Positions 18,963-28,437 of a stretch of 64,000 nucleotides of DNA are shown here, piece by piece. The position numbers and the translations under genes are program-made. This DNA is from Nonomuraea guangzhouensis (lineage in GTDB: Bacteria; Actinomycetota; Actinomycetes; Streptosporangiales; Streptosporangiaceae): positions 434,001 to 498,000 of the forward strand of contig NZ_JAHKRM010000002.1 in NCBI RefSeq assembly GCF_019396345.1. Direction: 5' to 3'. The first letter of the stretch is position 1. Each line of letters starts with the position of its first letter. The notes beneath the pieces were generated by a model. It searched no databases and had not been told where the DNA came from. It worked only from the letters and a program-made list of their open reading frames with translations.

Positions 18963-19772
18963 GTGTACGAGGGTGATGTTCTCGCGGGGAATTGGCGGCG
19001 TCCGGGCAAGGGCAAGATCCCTCAGGTGCCCGCCGAACTCGATCTGGTCGTGGAGGACGCCGAGAGCGGCTTCTGCGGCGCCGTGGTGGCCTGCGACAAG
19101 GAGGCCGTCACGCTGGAGGACCGCTTCGGCAAGCGCCGCCTGTTCCCGCTGGCGCCGGCCGCGTTCCTGCTGGAGGGCAAGGTCGTGACGCTCGTACGGC
19201 CGGCCGCCACGCCCGCCGCCGGGCCCAGACGTACCGCGTCCGGCTCGATAGCCGTGGAGGGGCTGCGGGCCCGGGTGGCCAAGGAGAGCCGCATCTACGT
19301 GGAAGGCGTGCACGACGCCGCCCTCGTGGAGAAGATCTGGGGCCACGACCTCCGGGTGGAGGGCGTCGTGGTCGAGTACCTGGAGGGCGTCGACGACCTG
19401 CCCGCGATCGTGGCCGAGTTCGGCCCTTCGCCGGGACGTAGGCTGGGTGTGCTGGTCGACCATCTCGTCCCGGGTTCCAAGGAGAGCCGGATCGCCGCCC
19501 AGGTGACCTCGCCCCACGTGCTCGTCGTGGGGCATCCGTACGTGGACATCTGGCAGGCGGTCAAGCCCTCCGTGGTGCGGATCCCGGCCTGGCCGGACGT
19601 ACCGCGCGGGGTGCCGTGGAAGGAAGGCGTGATCGCCGCCCTGGGCTGGCGGGTGGAGCCGGCCGACGCGTGGCGGCGGATCCTCGGCGCCGTGTCGGCT
19701 TACACAGACTTGGAGCCCGAGCTGCTCGGCCGGGTCGAGGAACTGATCGACTTCGTTACGGAGGCGTCATGA
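18963..19772 (+). CDS. DUF3097 family protein
   Basis: A 269-residue soluble protein of the DUF3097 family, widespread in actinobacteria but without known function. The N-terminus (VYEGDVLAGNWRRPG) is typical, as are VEGVHDAALVEKIWGHDLR, DHLVPGSKESRIA and PYVDIWQAV. The motif VEGxxDAALVEKxWG resembles the Toprim-like nucleotidyl fold of such proteins (inference). The start at GTG 18963 lies 17 bp after the preceding gene; its stop overlaps the next start (ATGA). Confidence 0.88.
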   Translation: MYEGDVLAGNWRRPGKGKIPQVPAELDLVVEDAESGFCGAVVACDKEAVTLEDRFGKRRLFPLAPAAFLLEGKVVTLVRPAATPAAGPRRTASGSIAVEGLRARVAKESRIYVEGVHDAALVEKIWGHDLRVEGVVVEYLEGVDDLPAIVAEFGPSPGRRLGVLVDHLVPGSKESRIAAQVTSPHVLVVGHPYVDIWQAVKPSVVRIPAWPDVPRGVPWKEGVIAALGWRVEPADAWRRILGAVSAYTDLEPELLGRVEELIDFVTEAS

Positions 19773-20455
19773 GCCAGGATCCCCCGCAGCCACCGTCGGA
19801 CGACGATGCCACGCGGCGCATCTCACAGTCAGACATCAACCCCGAACCCCCGCAACCTGGGTATGGCGCTCAGCCCGGCTCGCAGCCGGGGTACGGAGCC
19901 CAGCCCGGCTCCCAGCCCGGCTCCCAGCCTGGATATGGGGCCCAGCCCGGATATGGCGCTCAGCCCGGCTACGGCCCAGGGCCTGGATCTGGTCCCGGTT
20001 ATGGCTCCGGTCCGCAGGGTGGTTACGCCTACGGGCAGCCGCCCACGCCGCCGCCCGGCTACCAGCAGCCCGGTTACGGCTACGCGGGCCCGCAGCAGCG
20101 TCCGCCACACGTCCCCGGCGTCTACGGCCCGCGTCCGGGCAGCGACGACACCACGATGGCCATGCTGGCCCACCTGCTCGGCCTGCTCGTCTCGTGGATC
20201 GGTCCGCTGATCATCTACCTGATGAAGCGGGACGAGTCCCCCTATGTCCGCGACCAGTCGGCCGAGGCGCTGAACTTCCAGATCACGATGTTCATCGGCT
20301 ACATCATCGCGGGCGCGCTCACCATCGTCCTGATCGGGCTCGTCCTGTTCCCGATCATCTGGATCGTGTCGCTGATCTTCCACATCCAGGCCGCCCTCGC
20401 CGCCAACAAGGGCGAGAACTACCGCTACCCGATCTCCATCCGCATGGTCAGCTGA
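19769..20455 (+). CDS. DUF4870 membrane protein with Gly/Gln/Tyr-rich tail
   Basis: A 228-residue protein. Residues 1-125 are a disordered Pro/Gly/Gln/Tyr-rich tail with near-perfect PGYGAQPGSQ units; residues 128-220 form the DUF4870 domain with about three membrane segments (LAHLLGLLVSWIGPLIIYL, a middle helix and IVSLIFHIQAALAANKG) and the family end ENYRYPISIRMV. It is translationally coupled to the DUF3097 gene (ATGA). Its end overlaps the end of hemW by 8 bp on the opposite strand. Function unknown. Confidence 0.87.
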   Translation: MSQDPPQPPSDDDATRRISQSDINPEPPQPGYGAQPGSQPGYGAQPGSQPGSQPGYGAQPGYGAQPGYGPGPGSGPGYGSGPQGGYAYGQPPTPPPGYQQPGYGYAGPQQRPPHVPGVYGPRPGSDDTTMAMLAHLLGLLVSWIGPLIIYLMKRDESPYVRDQSAEALNFQITMFIGYIIAGALTIVLIGLVLFPIIWIVSLIFHIQAALAANKGENYRYPISIRMVS

Positions 20456-21671
20456 CCAGCAGGTCGCGTACCAGAGCGTCGGCCAGCAGCCGCCCCCGCA
20501 GGGTGAGGACCAGCCGGCCGGCCTTGAACGGCTCCGGCTCCAGCAGCCCGCCGCCCAGCGCCGCCGCGACGGCCGTACGCGCGCCCGGAGCGACGTCGGC
20601 GACCGGATAGCCGGACGACAGCCGCAGCTCCAGCATGAGGCGCTCGGCTTCGCGGTCGTCATCGGCGAGCACTTCGCGGGCGTGCGCGGGCGAGGTGCCC
20701 GCGGCCAGGCGCTGGGCGTAGGCGGCCGGGTGCTTGACGTTCCACCAGCGGGTGCCGCCCACGTGGCTGTGCGCGCCGGGGCCGGCGGCCCACCAGTCGC
20801 CGCCGGTCCAGTAGAGCAGGTTGTGCCGGCACCGGGCGTCGTCGTCGGTGGCCCAGTTGGACACCTCGTACCAGCGGAACCCGGCCTGCGCCAGCAGCGT
20901 GTCGGCGATCTGGTAGCGGTCGGCGGCCACGTCGTCGTCGGGCATCGGCAGCTCGCCGCGCCTGATCCTGGCGGCCAGCCGCGTGCCGTCCTCCACGATC
21001 AGCGAGTAGGCGGAGACGTGGTCGGGCTCGGCGGCGATCGCCGCCTCCAGCGACGCCCGCCAGTCGTCGTCGGACTCGCCGGGCGTGCTGTAGATCAGAT
21101 CCAGGTTGACGTGCTCGAAGCCCGCCTTTTTGGCTTCCTGTACGGCCTGCGCCGCCCGGCCCGGCGTGTGCTGCCGGTCGAGCACCTTGAGCACGTGCTC
21201 CCTGGCGCTCTGCATGCCGAAGCTGACCCGGTTGAAGCCGCCGTCCAGCAGCCTGCCGAGGTAGGCGGGGTCGACCGACTCGGGGTTGGCCTCCGTGGTC
21301 ACCTCGGCGCCCGCCTTGAGCCCGAACTCCGCGTCGATCGCGCCGAGGATCCGGCCCAGGTCTTCCGCGGGCAGCAGGGTGGGTGTGCCACCGCCGAAGA
21401 ACACCGTCTCGACCGGCAGCTCCACGTCACCGAGGACGCGTCGCGCCAGGCGTACCTCCTCGATGGCCGTGTCGGCGTAGTCGCGATGCGAGGCGCCGGG
21501 GCCCAGCTCGGCGGCGGTGTAGGTGTTGAAGTCGCAGTAGCCGCAGCGTGTCACGCAGAACGGGACGTGCACGTAGAAACCGAACGGACGCTCACCGAGA
21601 CCGCGTAGCGCGCTCTCGGGCAGGTCGCCGGACGGGGGCGCGGCGTCGCCGTCGGGCAGGGTGGATGGCAC
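20448..21671 (-). CDS. hemW: Heme chaperone HemW (radical SAM)
   Basis: A 407-residue radical SAM protein once annotated as oxygen-independent coproporphyrinogen III oxidase, now known as the heme chaperone HemW. The iron-sulfur motif CVTRCGYCDF (Cys39, Cys43, Cys46) has the HemW-type Phe after the last Cys, where true HemN has a Cys. It starts at GTG and sits between lepA and hrcA in many actinobacteria. Here it is separated from lepA by a 19-kb accessory region. Confidence 0.95.
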   Translation of the reverse strand: MPSTLPDGDAAPPSGDLPESALRGLGERPFGFYVHVPFCVTRCGYCDFNTYTAAELGPGASHRDYADTAIEEVRLARRVLGDVELPVETVFFGGGTPTLLPAEDLGRILGAIDAEFGLKAGAEVTTEANPESVDPAYLGRLLDGGFNRVSFGMQSAREHVLKVLDRQHTPGRAAQAVQEAKKAGFEHVNLDLIYSTPGESDDDWRASLEAAIAAEPDHVSAYSLIVEDGTRLAARIRRGELPMPDDDVAADRYQIADTLLAQAGFRWYEVSNWATDDDARCRHNLLYWTGGDWWAAGPGAHSHVGGTRWWNVKHPAAYAQRLAAGTSPAHAREVLADDDREAERLMLELRLSSGYPVADVAPGARTAVAAALGGGLLEPEPFKAGRLVLTLRGRLLADALVRDLLVS

Positions 21672-21734
21672 GCCTCCAGTGTGCCCGCTGCCATTGACTG
21701 CCAGATCCAGCGGCCCTACGATCCGAGAAATTAT

Positions 21735-21749
21735 TAGGAAAGTTTCCTA
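21735..21749. promoter_or_regulatory. Perfect 15-bp palindrome upstream of chitinase gene
   Basis: TAGGAAA-G-TTTCCTA lies 15 bp before the chitinase start codon and about 64 bp before the hemW start on the other strand. Its AT-rich, symmetrical form suggests an operator for a dimeric repressor or regulator of the chitinase gene. I could not assign the regulator. Confidence 0.6.
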
Positions 21750-21763
21750 TCTGGAGACAGCTG

Positions 21764-23011
<1,248 letters not shown>

Positions 23012-23026
23012 TGCCGCGGTGATCGT

Positions 23027-23062
23027 GGTGTGCGGGCGCGATTCCTGCTTCGCCCGCACACC
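23027..23062 (+). terminator. Hairpin terminator after chitinase gene
   Basis: A perfect 12-bp stem (GGTGTGCGGGCG at 23027-23038 with CGCCCGCACACC at 23051-23062) and a 12-base loop lie 15 bases after the stop. No T tract follows, as is common in actinomycetes. Confidence 0.6.
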
Positions 23063-23264
23063 GCCCGGCCTCCGCTGACATCGCCGCCGCACTCGATACT
23101 GCTGCGGGCACGCTTCCCCACTGTCCCGCCCCTGACCTGTGGGGGTGCTGCCCCAGTAGGGCGCGCACGCCGTCTGAACCGCGGTCTCCACCCCAGGGTG
23201 GAGATCCTGGACTCAACCCGCAGTCCGATCCGCCGCAACACCCCTCGTCCCTACCGTCAAGCCC

Positions 23265-23753
23265 ATGGACCCTACACAGAGCACCCTGCTCATCCTCGCT
23301 GCCGCCGTCTTCGTCGTTTACCGGCAGATGATGACCCGCCCAACGGCCAGAAACGGCATCGTCTACGTTTCCGCCGCCATGATCGTCCTGGGCGTGTTCA
23401 CCGGCGGCCTCATCGACGGCGACCATTTGGCCGTCAGCCTGGGCCTGGGGGCCGTGGAGGCCGTCGCCGCCGTGATCTTCGGCGCCATCCGTGCCGCGAC
23501 CGTACGCGTCTGGATGGACGAGGCCGGAGTGACCTGGTCGAAAGCCACGCTCTTGACCCTTCTGGCATGGCTGGCCTCGCTCGCGAGCCGCGTGGGTCTC
23601 TACTTCGCCGGCGCCGCCCTCGGTCTGCCCGTCACGACCTCCGGCCTCCTGTTCTTCATCGGCCTGACCATCGGCACCCAGGCCCTCCTCGTCGCCCGTC
23701 GCGGCCGCGCCCTTTCCGCTGCGACCGTGCGGGCGGATAACTTCGTGGAGTGA
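23265..23753 (+). CDS. DUF1453-type membrane protein
   Basis: A 162-residue protein with about five membrane segments. It resembles the DUF1453/CcdC group of actinomycete membrane proteins, which lack known function. The spacing between helices is regular and the stop shares one base with the ATG of the histidine kinase, so this protein is part of the two-component operon. It might be a sensor partner of the kinase, but that is inference. No clear ribosome site precedes the ATG, and the transcript may be leaderless. Confidence 0.75.
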   Translation: MDPTQSTLLILAAAVFVVYRQMMTRPTARNGIVYVSAAMIVLGVFTGGLIDGDHLAVSLGLGAVEAVAAVIFGAIRAATVRVWMDEAGVTWSKATLLTLLAWLASLASRVGLYFAGAALGLPVTTSGLLFFIGLTIGTQALLVARRGRALSAATVRADNFVE

Positions 23754-25180
23754 TGCCTGACCCGTCAAAGATCGTCCCCTTCGTGCTGCGGGTGGGGGCG
23801 ATCGTGGTGTTCGTATGGGCACAAATACGGGCTAAGCCCTCGCTTGGTTTGACCGGCACCAGCCTGAAGGTCACCGCACTGACCTCGGCCATCGTGATCA
23901 TTCTGCTCGTCGTCCAACTCCCCCTGGCCCGCAGGACGTCCGCACCCCGACAGGCCCCCAAGGCCCCACCCCCCTCCCCACCCCAACCGCCGGCCCAACC
24001 CCTGCCAGACGAAGCGGCGTCCCGATCCCCGCTGGACCAGACGCCGTTCCCGCGCCTGCCAGGCCGAGCTCCGTCCCGACCACCTCAGGACCAAGTGATG
24101 CTCCGACCACCGCTGGACCACGAGGCGCCGCGCCCGTCCGAGCCTGTCAGTGTGTCGCGAAAAGGAATCGCATTCGGCGCACTGGCAGGAGCGATCACAT
24201 CCCGCGTTTCCCGTATGACGACCGCGTCCCTCCGATCCGTCAGAGCGATCGCGTCCCGAACGTCTGCCGCGACGGCCACGTCCCGGGTGCCTGTCATGGC
24301 GATAGCGCTCGGCTTGGCGGTCGTTCTCGCGATCATCCTCGACGCGGTGGCCGACGGCGGTCCGGCGCTCGCCGTACTGCTCTACTGCCTCGGCATCGCG
24401 GCGGTCCGGCTGCCGCTGCGCCACTCGGCGCCGATCGGGGTCCTGGCCATCGGCGGGCTGCTCGTGGAGGGGGCGATCCACGGGCGGCTGGGTCGCGATC
24501 TCAGCCTCATCCTCAGCGCCTGCCTGGTGTTCCTGGTGGCCTACTCGGTCAAGGAACGCCGCGCGGCCAGAGCCGCCGAAGCCCGCGAGGCCGTACTCGC
24601 CGAACGAGCGCGGATCGCCAGGGAGATCCACGACATCCTCGCCCACTCGCTGTCGGCGCAACTCGTGCACCTGGAGGGCGCAAAGCTGCTGCTCCGCGCG
24701 GACAAGACCGACGAAGCACTCGACCGTGTGGTCCACGCCCGCGACCTGGCCAAATCCGGGCTGGAGGAGGCCCGGCGAGCGGTGTCGGCCCTGCGCGAAG
24801 ACCCACCGGCCCTTCCGCAGGCGCTGCGGACTCTGGCGGAGGACTTCCAGGCGACCACCGGCCGTCCGTGCACACTGCACATCTCGGGCGCGGAACACCG
24901 CCTGCCCCCGGAGGCGGAGCTCGCCCTGCTGCGTACGGCCCAGGAGGCTCTGACAAACGTACGGCGGCACGCGCCCGGCTCTCCGGCCACGGTCAGGCTG
25001 CTGTACGAGCCCGGCTCATGCGACCTGCGCATCACCAACCCCGCCAGCGCCGAGCCAGGCACACCTGGGGGAGGATATGGCCTCGTGGGCATGCGCGAAC
25101 GAGCCGAGCTTCTCGGCGGCACCCTGTCAGCGGGCGAGACGACCGACGGTTTCCAGGTCCGTTTGTGGGTCCCGGCATGA
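23753..25180 (+). CDS. Sensor histidine kinase (HisKA_3 type)
   Basis: A 475-residue kinase of the NarL/LuxR-partner class. Two membrane helices (about 8-25, 42-60) are followed by a long Pro/Arg-rich linker, four more helices (about 180-265) and the kinase core: H box REIHDILAHSL with His293 and HATPase boxes ALTNVRRHAPG and GYGLVGMRERAELLGG. I chose the ATG at 23753, which overlaps the previous stop (TGATG); a GTG 3 bases earlier is possible. The last 50 bp of the gene are duplicated just downstream. It feeds the response regulator encoded behind the 47-aa ORF. Confidence 0.92.
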   Translation: MPDPSKIVPFVLRVGAIVVFVWAQIRAKPSLGLTGTSLKVTALTSAIVIILLVVQLPLARRTSAPRQAPKAPPPSPPQPPAQPLPDEAASRSPLDQTPFPRLPGRAPSRPPQDQVMLRPPLDHEAPRPSEPVSVSRKGIAFGALAGAITSRVSRMTTASLRSVRAIASRTSAATATSRVPVMAIALGLAVVLAIILDAVADGGPALAVLLYCLGIAAVRLPLRHSAPIGVLAIGGLLVEGAIHGRLGRDLSLILSACLVFLVAYSVKERRAARAAEAREAVLAERARIAREIHDILAHSLSAQLVHLEGAKLLLRADKTDEALDRVVHARDLAKSGLEEARRAVSALREDPPALPQALRTLAEDFQATTGRPCTLHISGAEHRLPPEAELALLRTAQEALTNVRRHAPGSPATVRLLYEPGSCDLRITNPASAEPGTPGGGYGLVGMRERAELLGGTLSAGETTDGFQVRLWVPA

Positions 25181-25269
25181 ACCCGTGCGCGGGCGAGACG
25201 GACGGCGGCTTCCGCGTCCACCTGCGGGGCTCACGTATGGCCGTCCACCCGCGGGGTTCGGGCATGACC
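25130..25269 (+). repeat. Imperfect tandem duplication of the kinase 3' end
   Basis: The block GCGGGCGAGAC recurs at 25130-25140 and 25189-25199 (period 59 bp). A 27-bp unit beginning GTCC is present three times: 25157-25183, 25216-25242 and 25243-25269, the last two directly adjacent. The second and third units lie in the 47-aa ORF, so that ORF grew by duplication of the kinase C-terminus. Confidence 0.8.
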
Positions 25270-25320
25270 TCCCTTACATCCGACAACCCCTCCCCGTGGG
25301 TCGCGGTGGCCGGATCATGA
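25177..25320 (+). CDS. 47-aa ORF coupled to kinase and regulator, derived from kinase 3' end
   Basis: A 47-codon frame whose ATG overlaps the kinase stop (ATGA) and whose stop overlaps the regulator start (ATGA). The peptide begins MNPCAGETDGGFRVHLRG, a decayed copy of the kinase C-terminus (GETTDGFQVRLWVPA), and repeats the unit once more. It may serve only to carry ribosomes from kinase to regulator. The sequence itself suggests no fold. It is short but supported by its overlaps. Confidence 0.6.
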   Translation: MNPCAGETDGGFRVHLRGSRMAVHPRGSGMTSLTSDNPSPWVAVAGS

Positions 25321-26153
25321 GCGTCACGGTCGTAGTGGTCGACGACCAGGCCGTCGTCCGTGAGGGGCTGGTCCTGCTGCTCGGTCTCCTGCCGGGGATC
25401 GAGGTGGTCGGTTCGGCAGGGGATGGTGAGGCGGCGCTCCGCCTGGTCGCGGAGCGGCAGCCCGACGTGGCGCTGATGGACCTCCGGATGCCGCGCATGG
25501 ACGGCGTCGAGGCCACCCGCCGCATCCGCGCCGAACACCCAGACACCCAGGTGGTGGTGCTCACGACGTATTCGGATGACGAGTCGGTGTTCGCCGCGCT
25601 CAGGGCGGGCGCACGCGGCTTCCTCACCAAGAGCGCGGACTCGGACGAGATCGCCAAGGCCATCGCCACCGTCGTACGCGGCAACGCGCAGCTCGACCCC
25701 ACTGTCCAACGCCGCCTCCTCGACGCCATGACGGCTCCCGACGACAGCCGGCCCTGGGGCGTACAGCCGCACCGGACCGCTCCTGACGACGGCTGGCCTG
25801 GTCTCGACCCGCACGAACACCCTCCCGCCACTCTCCAGCAGCCTCCCGTACCGTCCCTTGGCAGGCCGGATGCGACCCTCGAACGGCGCACCCCCAGCAG
25901 CGCGGACACGACAAGGAGCACCGGCGACGAAGCGCTCGCCGGCGCGCGCGACGGTCTGACGCCGCGCGAGGTCGAAGTGCTACGGCTCATCGCCGACGGC
26001 CTGTCGAACACCGAGATCGCCACCCGGCTCTTCATCAGCGAGGCCACCGTCAAGACCCACATCAACAACCTCTTCGCCAAGGCCCGCCTGAGAGACCGCG
26101 CGCAGGCCGTCACGTACGCGTACCGCCACGGTCTGGCCCGCCCGGCCCCCTGA
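25317..26153 (+). CDS. LuxR-family response regulator
   Basis: A 278-residue two-component regulator. The receiver domain (1-120) has the acidic pair Asp9-Asp10, phosphoacceptor Asp55, Thr83/Thr84 and Lys105. A GerE/LuxR DNA-binding domain (about 213-265, LTPREVEVLRLIADGLSNTEIA) ends the protein. An unusual Pro/Arg-rich linker of about 80 residues (125-205) separates them, longer than in typical NarL-like regulators. It starts at the ATG overlapping the 47-aa ORF, and its end overlaps a convergent small gene by 44 bp. Confidence 0.95.
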   Translation: MSVTVVVVDDQAVVREGLVLLLGLLPGIEVVGSAGDGEAALRLVAERQPDVALMDLRMPRMDGVEATRRIRAEHPDTQVVVLTTYSDDESVFAALRAGARGFLTKSADSDEIAKAIATVVRGNAQLDPTVQRRLLDAMTAPDDSRPWGVQPHRTAPDDGWPGLDPHEHPPATLQQPPVPSLGRPDATLERRTPSSADTTRSTGDEALAGARDGLTPREVEVLRLIADGLSNTEIATRLFISEATVKTHINNLFAKARLRDRAQAVTYAYRHGLARPAP

Positions 26154-26445
26154 CCTCGGCGCGGTTGAGCTGGGAGTCGTCATCGAAGCCCGCCAGCTGT
26201 AAGACCGTCTCCAGGGCGGCCTGCCGGGTCTCCTCGACCGAGCCGCCGCGTTCGCCGAAACAGTCGGCGGCCACATCGAGCACAGCCACCACCAGGGCGG
26301 CGTCAGGATAGGGAACGTCGACCAGGACAGTCCCGTCACGCTCCTCTTCGCCCGGAACCGCGTGGAGCCTCAGCAACCGCCGCATCTCTTCCGCCACGGC
26401 GACCCCCAGCACAGCAGCACGCTCGAATTGCTCAGCGGCAATCAT
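26110..26445 (-). CDS. Small acidic protein, unknown function
   Basis: A 111-residue protein with many acidic residues and a basic, Gly-rich tail. It is supported by a strong ribosome site, GGAGGGTGAC, directly before the ATG at 26445. Its 3' end overlaps the response regulator end by 44 bp in the opposite direction, so the last 15 codons are shared and may be the reason for the odd Gly/Arg tail. I recognise no domain. It may be an independent small gene. Confidence 0.6.
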   Translation of the reverse strand: MIAAEQFERAAVLGVAVAEEMRRLLRLHAVPGEEERDGTVLVDVPYPDAALVVAVLDVAADCFGERGGSVEETRQAALETVLQLAGFDDDSQLNRAEVRGPGGPDRGGTRT

Positions 26446-26541
26446 GTCACCCTCCTATCGCACAGGTGTTCGGACAAGAAGGTAGCGGGCGCCACCGACA
26501 GAATCGCCGACGTGCACGGGGATCCAGGGCTCCGGACCGGC

Positions 26542-27162
26542 CTACCGCTCCCGGACCGCGTAGGTCAGGTGGGTCACCCGCTGCGTCGGCTCCGCGCGGA
26601 GCGGCTCCAGGGCCACGCGGCCCGCGTCCACGCCCTCGAACAGGCGGATTCCGGAGCCGAACAGCACAGGTGAGAGCGCGATCGAGAACTCGTCGATCAG
26701 GCCGGCGTTCACGTACTCCAGGATCGTCGCGCCGCCGCCCGCGATGCGGACGTCTCGGTCGCCGGCGGCCTCACGGGCCTGGTCGAGCGCGGTCTCGATG
26801 CCGTCGTTGACGAAGTGGAAGGTGGTCCCACCCGGCCGCTCCCAGGGGTCACGCTTCTCGTGCGTCACGACGAAGACCGGTGTGTGGAACGGCGCCTCCT
26901 CCGGCCACATCTGCTCGCCGGCGTCGAACATGCGCTTGCCCATCACGCTGGCGCCGGTGCGTTCGAACGTCTCCCGCACGATGTCGTTGTCGCGCCCTTC
27001 CTTGCCGCCCTCGCCGAGCTTCAGGTTCTCCCGGAAGAAACGCTGCGGGAATATCCACTGCTGCAGTTCCATCCACTGCTGCCCCATCAAGTCCCCGAGG
27101 GACTCGGGCGCGATGAAACCGTCCAGCGACATGGACACGCTGAAGAACACCTTTCCGGCCAT
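26542..27162 (-). CDS. Dihydrofolate reductase-like (RibD C-terminal) protein
   Basis: A 206-residue protein of the RibD C-terminal/DHFR-like fold, with the signature VFFSVSMSLDGFIAPE at the N-terminus and RIAGGGATILEYVNAGLIDEF near residue 150, a nucleotide-binding loop. The start overlaps the upstream AHSA1 gene stop (ATGA). Members reduce small substrates, but the exact one is unknown. It lies in an operon with an ArsR-type regulator and an AHSA1 protein, a common actinomycete trio. Confidence 0.9.
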   Translation of the reverse strand: MAGKVFFSVSMSLDGFIAPESLGDLMGQQWMELQQWIFPQRFFRENLKLGEGGKEGRDNDIVRETFERTGASVMGKRMFDAGEQMWPEEAPFHTPVFVVTHEKRDPWERPGGTTFHFVNDGIETALDQAREAAGDRDVRIAGGGATILEYVNAGLIDEFSIALSPVLFGSGIRLFEGVDAGRVALEPLRAEPTQRVTHLTYAVRER

Positions 27163-27668
27163 CAGTCCTCAACTCCCTTCTGAACGATCTCGGCGACGTA
27201 GGCAGCCAGGTTGCCCAGGGTCTGCCGGCCGCCCTCGATCGCGTGGTACTTCTCGACCGCCTCGTCACGCAGTTCCTTGGTGGGGAACACCGTGCGCATC
27301 TCGATCCGGGTCGCCGCGCCGTCGGGCGCGAACGTGAGGACCGACTCGAAAGCGTTCGGGTCGTCGTGGGACTCACCGTGCAGCAGCGCGATCCGCTGCG
27401 GCGGGGCGATCTCGGTCCAGGTGATCCACTCTTGGTAGTCCGTTCCGTCCGGTCCGTGCATCACGAAGTCCCACGCCCCGCCGACGCGGAACTCGAACGC
27501 CCGCGTCGTGGTGGTGAACCCTTCCGGCCCCCACCATCGCGACAGGTGCCGGACTTCGGTGAACGCCTCGAACACCAGCTCCCGTGGGGCACTGATGACC
27601 CGGGAGATCACGATCTCGCGGTCGGCCGTCGCTGACTGCGCCGGCGCGTCCCGTCCTGTCGCTGCCAT
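27162..27668 (-). CDS. SRPBCC/AHSA1-type protein
   Basis: A 168-residue START-like (SRPBCC) protein of the AHSA1 group. Motifs ISAPRELVFEAFTEVRHLSRWWGPEGF at the N-terminal half and the later WITWTEIAPPQRIALLH are typical. Such proteins bind hydrophobic ligands. It is 3 bp from the ArsR gene stop and overlaps the DHFR-like gene. The trio ArsR/AHSA1/RibD-like is probably one transcript controlled by the ArsR regulator (inference). Confidence 0.92.
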   Translation of the reverse strand: MAATGRDAPAQSATADREIVISRVISAPRELVFEAFTEVRHLSRWWGPEGFTTTTRAFEFRVGGAWDFVMHGPDGTDYQEWITWTEIAPPQRIALLHGESHDDPNAFESVLTFAPDGAATRIEMRTVFPTKELRDEAVEKYHAIEGGRQTLGNLAAYVAEIVQKGVED

Positions 27669-27671
27669 TGG

Positions 27672-28025
27672 TCACTCCTCTTGCCTTGCTTGCTTGAGGT
27701 CCTGCACGTACGCGTCCAGCCGGTCGAAGCTCTCGTTCCAGAACCGCTCGAACCCGCCGGTCCACTCGTGGACCGGTCGCAGCCCACGGGCGTCGAGGCC
27801 GTACAGGCGCTGCTTGCCTGCCTTGCGGTCCCGCACCAGCCCGACCTCCCGGAGCACCCGCAGGTGTTTGGAGGCCCCCGGCTGGGTCATCCCCAGCTCC
27901 TGGGCCACCTCGGTCACCGGCCGCTCACCCGCCCGCAGCAGCGCAAGGATCTCCCGGCGCTGCGGCTCGGCGATCGCGTTGAAGACGTCCGACGTCGTCG
28001 CTGCTCGTGCCATGGCAGCCATCAT
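27672..28025 (-). CDS. ArsR-family transcriptional regulator
   Basis: A 117-residue winged-helix regulator. The recognition part is VTEVAQELGMTQPGASKHLRVLREVGLV, residues about 37-64. It lacks the cysteine metal site of ArsR/SmtB sensors, so it is a ligand-independent or non-metal member, as often found before AHSA1 genes. The true start could be any of three in-frame ATG codons (28025, 28022 or 28013). It probably controls its own operon. Confidence 0.92.
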   Translation of the reverse strand: MMAAMARAATTSDVFNAIAEPQRREILALLRAGERPVTEVAQELGMTQPGASKHLRVLREVGLVRDRKAGKQRLYGLDARGLRPVHEWTGGFERFWNESFDRLDAYVQDLKQARQEE

Positions 28026-28437
28026 ATTCCCATATCGGCATGCGTCAAGCGGGAGGAATCAGGCGGGTCTTGTCAGATGACGATCGCGACCCTTGTCAGC
28101 GGCTGCGGAAACGCGTATCCCGGAGACGGCACACGCGACAGCGGCGGGCAGGGAGGGCGATGGGTGAGCAGCACGCCAACGGCTGGCGGCCGACGCCTCG
28201 CTCATTAGGCTTCCTTGCCCAGCTTCGCGATGAAGCTCCGGCTCTGCCCCAGCTCGTTCTTCAAGGTAGAGACCACAGAGGTTTTCTCAATGGTGATCAC
28301 TTCCAGATTGCGTTGAGGTCCAGAGCGGCGCGGTGTGCTCTCGCCTTGCGACTGGGGCGGCGGTGTGCTCGCGCAGGGCGCGGAGGCTTAGTTTGAGCCT
28401 TCGACGATGCGGGGCTGCCCAAGCAGAGAATGGCGTT
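28026..28437. other. 412-bp intergenic stretch, no convincing gene
   Basis: Divergent or mixed spacer between the ArsR operon and the next plus-strand gene. A short minus-strand reading frame at about 28206-28310 (ending SRSFIAKLGKEA) resembles coding sequence but has no plausible start. I see no clear promoter or terminator. Confidence 0.4.

Noticed and set aside
28206..28310. Minus-strand ORF ending SRSFIAKLGKEA
   Set aside because: It lacks a credible start codon and ribosome site; it may be the end of a decayed gene.
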